Below are positions 6,574 through 9,456 of a stretch of 9,456 bases of DNA, in pieces. Source of the stretch: Bacteroidota bacterium (GTDB taxonomy: Bacteria; Bacteroidota; Kryptoniia; Kryptoniales; JAKASW01); the NCBI GenBank assembly GCA_021785235.1, contig JAJYGB010000017.1, forward strand, positions 1 to 9,456. The letters are read 5' to 3'. The notes beneath the pieces are model-generated. The model did no database searches. It was not told the DNA's origin and saw nothing but the letters and a program-made list of their open reading frames with translations. The position numbers were made by a program, and so were the translations under genes. Positions within the stretch are counted from its first letter, which is position 1, and the number at the start of each line of letters is the position of its first letter.

Positions 6574-7368
6574 ATGACAAATGGAAATCAAGTGAAAAGC
6601 TTAACTGGGAAGAAGCATAATTTTGGTATGGTGATCGATGTCGACCGGTGCACGGGATGCGGCGCTTGCATGATTGCATGCGCGGTGGAAAACAACGTTC
6701 CACCCGGGCCTGTCGATGCGACAGACAGGACTGGGATTACCCTAATGAGGGTTTACAAGGCGGACAACGGAATGGATTTCCCGGACAACGAATCAGTGTT
6801 CTTCCCCGTCTCTTGTCAGCAATGTGAACATCATCCTCCTTGCGTTTCGGTTTGCCCTCAGAATGCCGTTGAGGTGGACCCTGCGACGGGGATCGTCGGC
6901 CAAATTCCCGTCCGGTGTCTCGGCTGCAGGTATTGTATGGCGGCATGTCCATATCACGCGAGATATTTCAATTGGTGGGACCCCGTTTGGCCGGAAGGTA
7001 TGGAGAGGTCTCTGAATCCAGATGTTTCACTTCGCATGCGTGGTGTGGTCGAAAAATGCAATTTCTGTTTTCACCGGCTTCAGGCCGCGAGGGAAAAAGC
7101 CGCCGCAGAAGGGAGAGATGAAATCAAGGAGGGAGAATACATCCCCGCGTGTGTAGAATCATGTCCCACCAGTGCCATGACCTTCGGGGACCTACTAGAC
7201 GAGGGTTCCGAAGTTTATCGGCTTGCACAAAGCAACGGGAGCTTTCGAATCCTTGAGAGACTCGGGACCGGCCCGAAAATATATTATTTCTCTGAGCGGG
7301 AATGGGTACGAAATATCGCCGAGAAAGATCCAGCTTCAGCGTTGAAACGCGGCGCGACAACCGATTGA
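6574..7368 (+). CDS. Four-cluster [4Fe-4S] ferredoxin-like subunit, QrcC-like
   Basis: The 264-aa product has sixteen cysteines in four ferredoxin-type sets: C26-C29-C32-C36 paired with C193-C197 and C162-C165 in the usual crossed arrangement, C81-C84-C90-C94, and C115-C118-C121-C125. This is the electron-wire subunit of complex iron-sulfur molybdoenzymes (DmsB/PsrB/QrcC type). It has no signal of its own and would reach the periplasm bound to the Tat-exported partner encoded 31 bp upstream. The second set has C-x2-C-x5-C (CQQCEHHPPC), one residue longer than the common C-x2-C-x4-C. The start at 6574 has a weak ribosome site, but the next ATG (residue 19) would remove the usual lead-in before VIDVDRCTGCG. 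It should connect the QrcB-like subunit to the NrfD quinone site. Confidence 0.92.
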   Translation: MTNGNQVKSLTGKKHNFGMVIDVDRCTGCGACMIACAVENNVPPGPVDATDRTGITLMRVYKADNGMDFPDNESVFFPVSCQQCEHHPPCVSVCPQNAVEVDPATGIVGQIPVRCLGCRYCMAACPYHARYFNWWDPVWPEGMERSLNPDVSLRMRGVVEKCNFCFHRLQAAREKAAAEGRDEIKEGEYIPACVESCPTSAMTFGDLLDEGSEVYRLAQSNGSFRILERLGTGPKIYYFSEREWVRNIAEKDPASALKRGATTD

Positions 7369-7406
7369 GAGTTAAAGAATTATTTAGACACAGGACAGAC
7401 TGCATC

Positions 7407-8666
7407 ATGGATCGAAATCGGAATAATGGCACGAAAGATATTCGATTGGTAGCTCGCGGGGTGAATCGAATGCCCTTTGGCAAGTTCCTCTACCTTCTGG
7501 TTCCTTGGCTGATCATTCTCGCGATCGGGATGTACGCTATCTTCCTCTGCCTTGCGAAGGGTCTCAACCAGACTAACATGGACAATCGTTTTGCTTTCGG
7601 CGTGTGGATATTCCTCGATCTTTCGATAATCGCCCTGGGAGCCGGCGCTTTTTTCACAGGGTTCCTCGTTTACATCCTCAAGAGAGAAGAACTTCGGGCT
7701 GTCCTAAACAGCGCAGTGGTCATCGGTTTCATTTGTTACAGCGGGGCTATACTCGTGCTGATGGTGGACGTCGGCCAGCCGCTTCGCGCGTGGTTCACTT
7801 TCTGGCATCCAAATATCCATTCAATGCTGACCGAAGTGACTTTTTGCATTACGTGTTACCTTGTTGTTTTGTCCGTCGAATACGCACCCATTGTCCTGAG
7901 GAACAAGAAGTTGAAGGAAGTCCCCGCATTCCTTGCGATGCAACACGAGCTCCACAGGATAATGCCCGTGCTCGCGGGCGTGGGGACATTCCTGTCGTTT
8001 TTCCATCAGGGTTCGCTGGGCGGATTGTTCGGAGTTCTCCAGGGACACCCTTTCGCATTCAGAGAGGGTCTCGCGATCTGGCCGACGACATTCTTTCTTT
8101 TCATCATTTCAGCCGCCGCCGCGGGACCGAGTTTTATTCTCCTGACAACATGGATTGCGTCCCGCGTCAGTAGGAAAAGGCTCGTTAGCGATAACGTATT
8201 CGCGCTTCTCGCGCGCATATCCGGATCTCTCCTTGTCGTTTACGTAATGCTAAAATCGATCGATACGCTCACCTGGCTAAACCGGACCGTTCCCAGTCTT
8301 GGCTTGTCTGGGATTGGCTTTTTCTTATGGGCACCGTTTAACATCTGGATCCTCTTCGCGGAGATAATCGTGTTTGGCCTGGTTCCGTCGCTCTTCCTTC
8401 TCTTTGGTAGCGGAAGGCTGAGAACAGGCTGGCTGGTCGCGTCTTCCGTGATGGTTTGCTGCGGCATTGTTCTAAATAGGTTTGTGATGACCATTCAAAC
8501 GCTCTCACTCCCCACTATGTCGTTTGACCGGTTCATGATTTATACTCCCAGTTGGCAGGAGATCGCGGCTTTCCTCTTCGTCGTGGCGTATGGAGTGATC
8601 ATCTACTCGCTCTCTTTCAGATATCTTCGGCTGTTCCCTCAGGAAATCGAGATGAAAGTGAATTAA
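7407..8666 (+). CDS. NrfD/QrcD-type polytopic membrane subunit, quinone-interacting
   Basis: The 419-aa product has about ten hydrophobic helices, near residues 27-50, 64-91, 102-121, 141-162, 187-208, 222-250, 264-285, 302-333, 340-361 and 384-404, matching the ten helices of NrfD/PsrC/QrcD proteins. The loop-helix motif FFHQGSLGGLFG (residues 198-209) and DVGQPLRAWF (121-130) are typical of this family, which binds menaquinone near the periplasmic face. It takes electrons from the Fe-S subunit encoded 38 bp upstream. I chose ATG 7407 because the frame open to 7302 would overlap the Fe-S gene and lacks a ribosome site; AGGA at 7392-7395 precedes 7407. A start at 7470 (MPFGKF) is possible. 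Whether proton translocation accompanies quinone reduction cannot be judged from sequence. Confidence 0.9.
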   Translation: MDRNRNNGTKDIRLVARGVNRMPFGKFLYLLVPWLIILAIGMYAIFLCLAKGLNQTNMDNRFAFGVWIFLDLSIIALGAGAFFTGFLVYILKREELRAVLNSAVVIGFICYSGAILVLMVDVGQPLRAWFTFWHPNIHSMLTEVTFCITCYLVVLSVEYAPIVLRNKKLKEVPAFLAMQHELHRIMPVLAGVGTFLSFFHQGSLGGLFGVLQGHPFAFREGLAIWPTTFFLFIISAAAAGPSFILLTTWIASRVSRKRLVSDNVFALLARISGSLLVVYVMLKSIDTLTWLNRTVPSLGLSGIGFFLWAPFNIWILFAEIIVFGLVPSLFLLFGSGRLRTGWLVASSVMVCCGIVLNRFVMTIQTLSLPTMSFDRFMIYTPSWQEIAAFLFVVAYGVIIYSLSFRYLRLFPQEIEMKVN

Positions 8667-8670
8667 GGAG
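8665..8670 (+). promoter_or_regulatory. Ribosome binding site overlapping the NrfD stop codon
   Basis: AAGGAG lies 8 nt before the ATG at 8679 and shares its first bases with the TAA stop of the NrfD-like gene. This implies translational coupling between the membrane subunit and the H-like protein. Confidence 0.75.
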
Positions 8671-8678
8671 ACCAAACA

Positions 8679-9456
8679 ATGCTTCCGTGGGTGTACGGTT
8701 TCACCTGGCAGACAGGAAACATAATTTTCCTGTCGATATTTTACTCAGTCGTTGCGGTAATTTTAGGAAGCTTCAGTATCGCGGCCATCCGAGCCTTTCG
8801 GGATTTGAAACCCGACCGCCTCGACGAGATAAGATGGCACTTTGACTTCGAGAGTCTTCCGGAGTTCGCGAAAGTCTGCCGGCACGCCTTTACTGGCGAA
8901 GTCAACCAGCGAGTCTGCCGAAACGGATTCGATTGCAGAACGTGTAAAGTGCATTCTAAGATTACCGGAGTTCCCAGAATCACCAAGTCCGTTTACAGTG
9001 AGGGAGAAATTCCGTTTGGTCTGAAGATTTCGGCTAACTGCTTATATCATCGCGGGCACACCTGGGTACGCGTTGAGAGCGATGGGACGTTGACATTGGG
9101 CCTGGACAAGTTGGCGGAGGGTTTAGTGTGGAGCCAGTGCGAGGCTGATCTTCCAGCGGTGGGCACAAGACTGCACGTGAATGGAACTGGGTGGTATTTC
9201 AGAAAGGAGGCATCACGGGCGCGTGTTCTTTCTCCGGTGGATGGAGAAGTCATCGCCGTCGGCGGACGAAAAGAAGGTTTCTATTTGAAGGTAAATCCCG
9301 GTAACGACTCAGATTTAAGGCACCTGCTGAAGGGCCTCGAAGTTGGTCCCTGGATGACGAGTGAGGTTGAGCGCCTTGAGATGGCGCTTGGTGCGAGCGA
9401 CGGTGCAGTCAGCTTGGCTGATGGCGGAGTTCTTCTCGAGAACATAGCATCCGATT
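8679..9456 (+). CDS. Membrane-anchored Cys-motif GcvH-like protein (3' end outside window)
   Basis: 259 residues are visible before the window ends. One helix at about residues 13-37 is followed by basic residues (IRAFRDLKPDR), placing the rest in the cytoplasm. A Cys motif follows: C67RHAFTGEV, then C80RNGFDC86RTC89KVH (C-x12-C-x5-C-x2-C). This resembles the Cys box found ahead of the H domain in many GcvH-like proteins of anaerobes. The H-like domain runs from LYHRGHTWVRV (residue 122) through LSPVDGEVIAV (184-194) to about 235. Counting back from SPVDG, the lipoyl lysine position is Ala178; a lysine occurs two residues earlier (K176), so normal lipoylation is doubtful. The gene is 12 bp behind the NrfD-like gene with a strong ribosome site. 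An assembly, sensing or electron-transfer partner role is inferred. Confidence 0.8.
   Translation, partial: MLPWVYGFTWQTGNIIFLSIFYSVVAVILGSFSIAAIRAFRDLKPDRLDEIRWHFDFESLPEFAKVCRHAFTGEVNQRVCRNGFDCRTCKVHSKITGVPRITKSVYSEGEIPFGLKISANCLYHRGHTWVRVESDGTLTLGLDKLAEGLVWSQCEADLPAVGTRLHVNGTGWYFRKEASRARVLSPVDGEVIAVGGRKEGFYLKVNPGNDSDLRHLLKGLEVGPWMTSEVERLEMALGASDGAVSLADGGVLLENIASD

Noticed and set aside
7302..7406. Upstream start for the NrfD-like gene
   Set aside because: It overlaps the C-terminus of the Fe-S gene and adds a charged segment not expected before the first helix.
597..9456. A glycine cleavage system, because T-like and H-like proteins are present
   Set aside because: The T-like protein has the YgfZ/CAF17 signature, both H-like domains appear to lack the lipoyl lysine, no P-protein is present, and the H-like genes sit in a respiratory operon.
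1..9456. tRNA, rRNA, CRISPR array or insertion sequence
   Set aside because: I saw no cloverleaf, rRNA-like stretch, regularly spaced repeats or transposase on either strand.

Overview
The window looks like part of a metagenome-derived bacterial contig from an anaerobic or facultative respiring bacterium. Most of it has moderate G+C and is gene-dense. The lineage cannot be fixed from the sequence. One promoter ends in TATATTTG, which fits the Bacteroidota/Chlorobiota-type -7 consensus, but it also fits an ordinary sigma-70 promoter, so this is only a hint.

Layout. Bases 2-205 (+) carry the N-terminal piece of an ECF-type sigma factor. It meets the truncated 3' end of a minus-strand free methionine-(R)-sulfoxide reductase gene (msrC-like) across a 21-bp stretch (149-169) that fits both genes. 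This looks like a chimeric assembly join or a microhomology junction. Minus-strand genes follow: the msrC-like gene (start at 541) and, upstream of it, a YgfZ/CAF17-type GcvT-fold gene (597-1697) with a recognisable promoter at 1743-1773. A 425-bp divergent intergenic region (1698-2122) contains a spaced palindrome and a nested hairpin.

From 2123 to the window end, seven plus-strand genes form what looks like one operon: a 92-aa single-span membrane protein; a 344-aa soluble protein with two tandem four-Cys modules and a glycine-cleavage-H-like domain; a membrane-anchored pentaheme cytochrome c; a Tat-exported molybdopterin-oxidoreductase-like subunit; a 4x[4Fe-4S] ferredoxin-like subunit; a 10-helix NrfD-type quinone-interacting subunit; and a membrane-anchored Cys-motif plus H-like protein cut by the window end. 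A strongly structured 162-bp gap separates the cytochrome gene from the molybdopterin-family gene.

The four central genes match the architecture of the Qrc complex (QrcABCD, periplasmic cytochrome to menaquinone electron transfer) and are related to alternative complex III. The inferred path runs between the periplasmic cytochrome, the Fe-S subunits and membrane quinone. The unusual part is the pair of H-like proteins at the two sides of this core. In both, the lysine that would carry lipoate seems to be missing, both have Cys-rich N-terminal regions, and both are predicted to face the cytoplasm, opposite the periplasmic redox module. They are therefore candidates for uncharacterised regulatory, assembly or sensing partners of the respiratory complex, and should not be read as glycine cleavage components.
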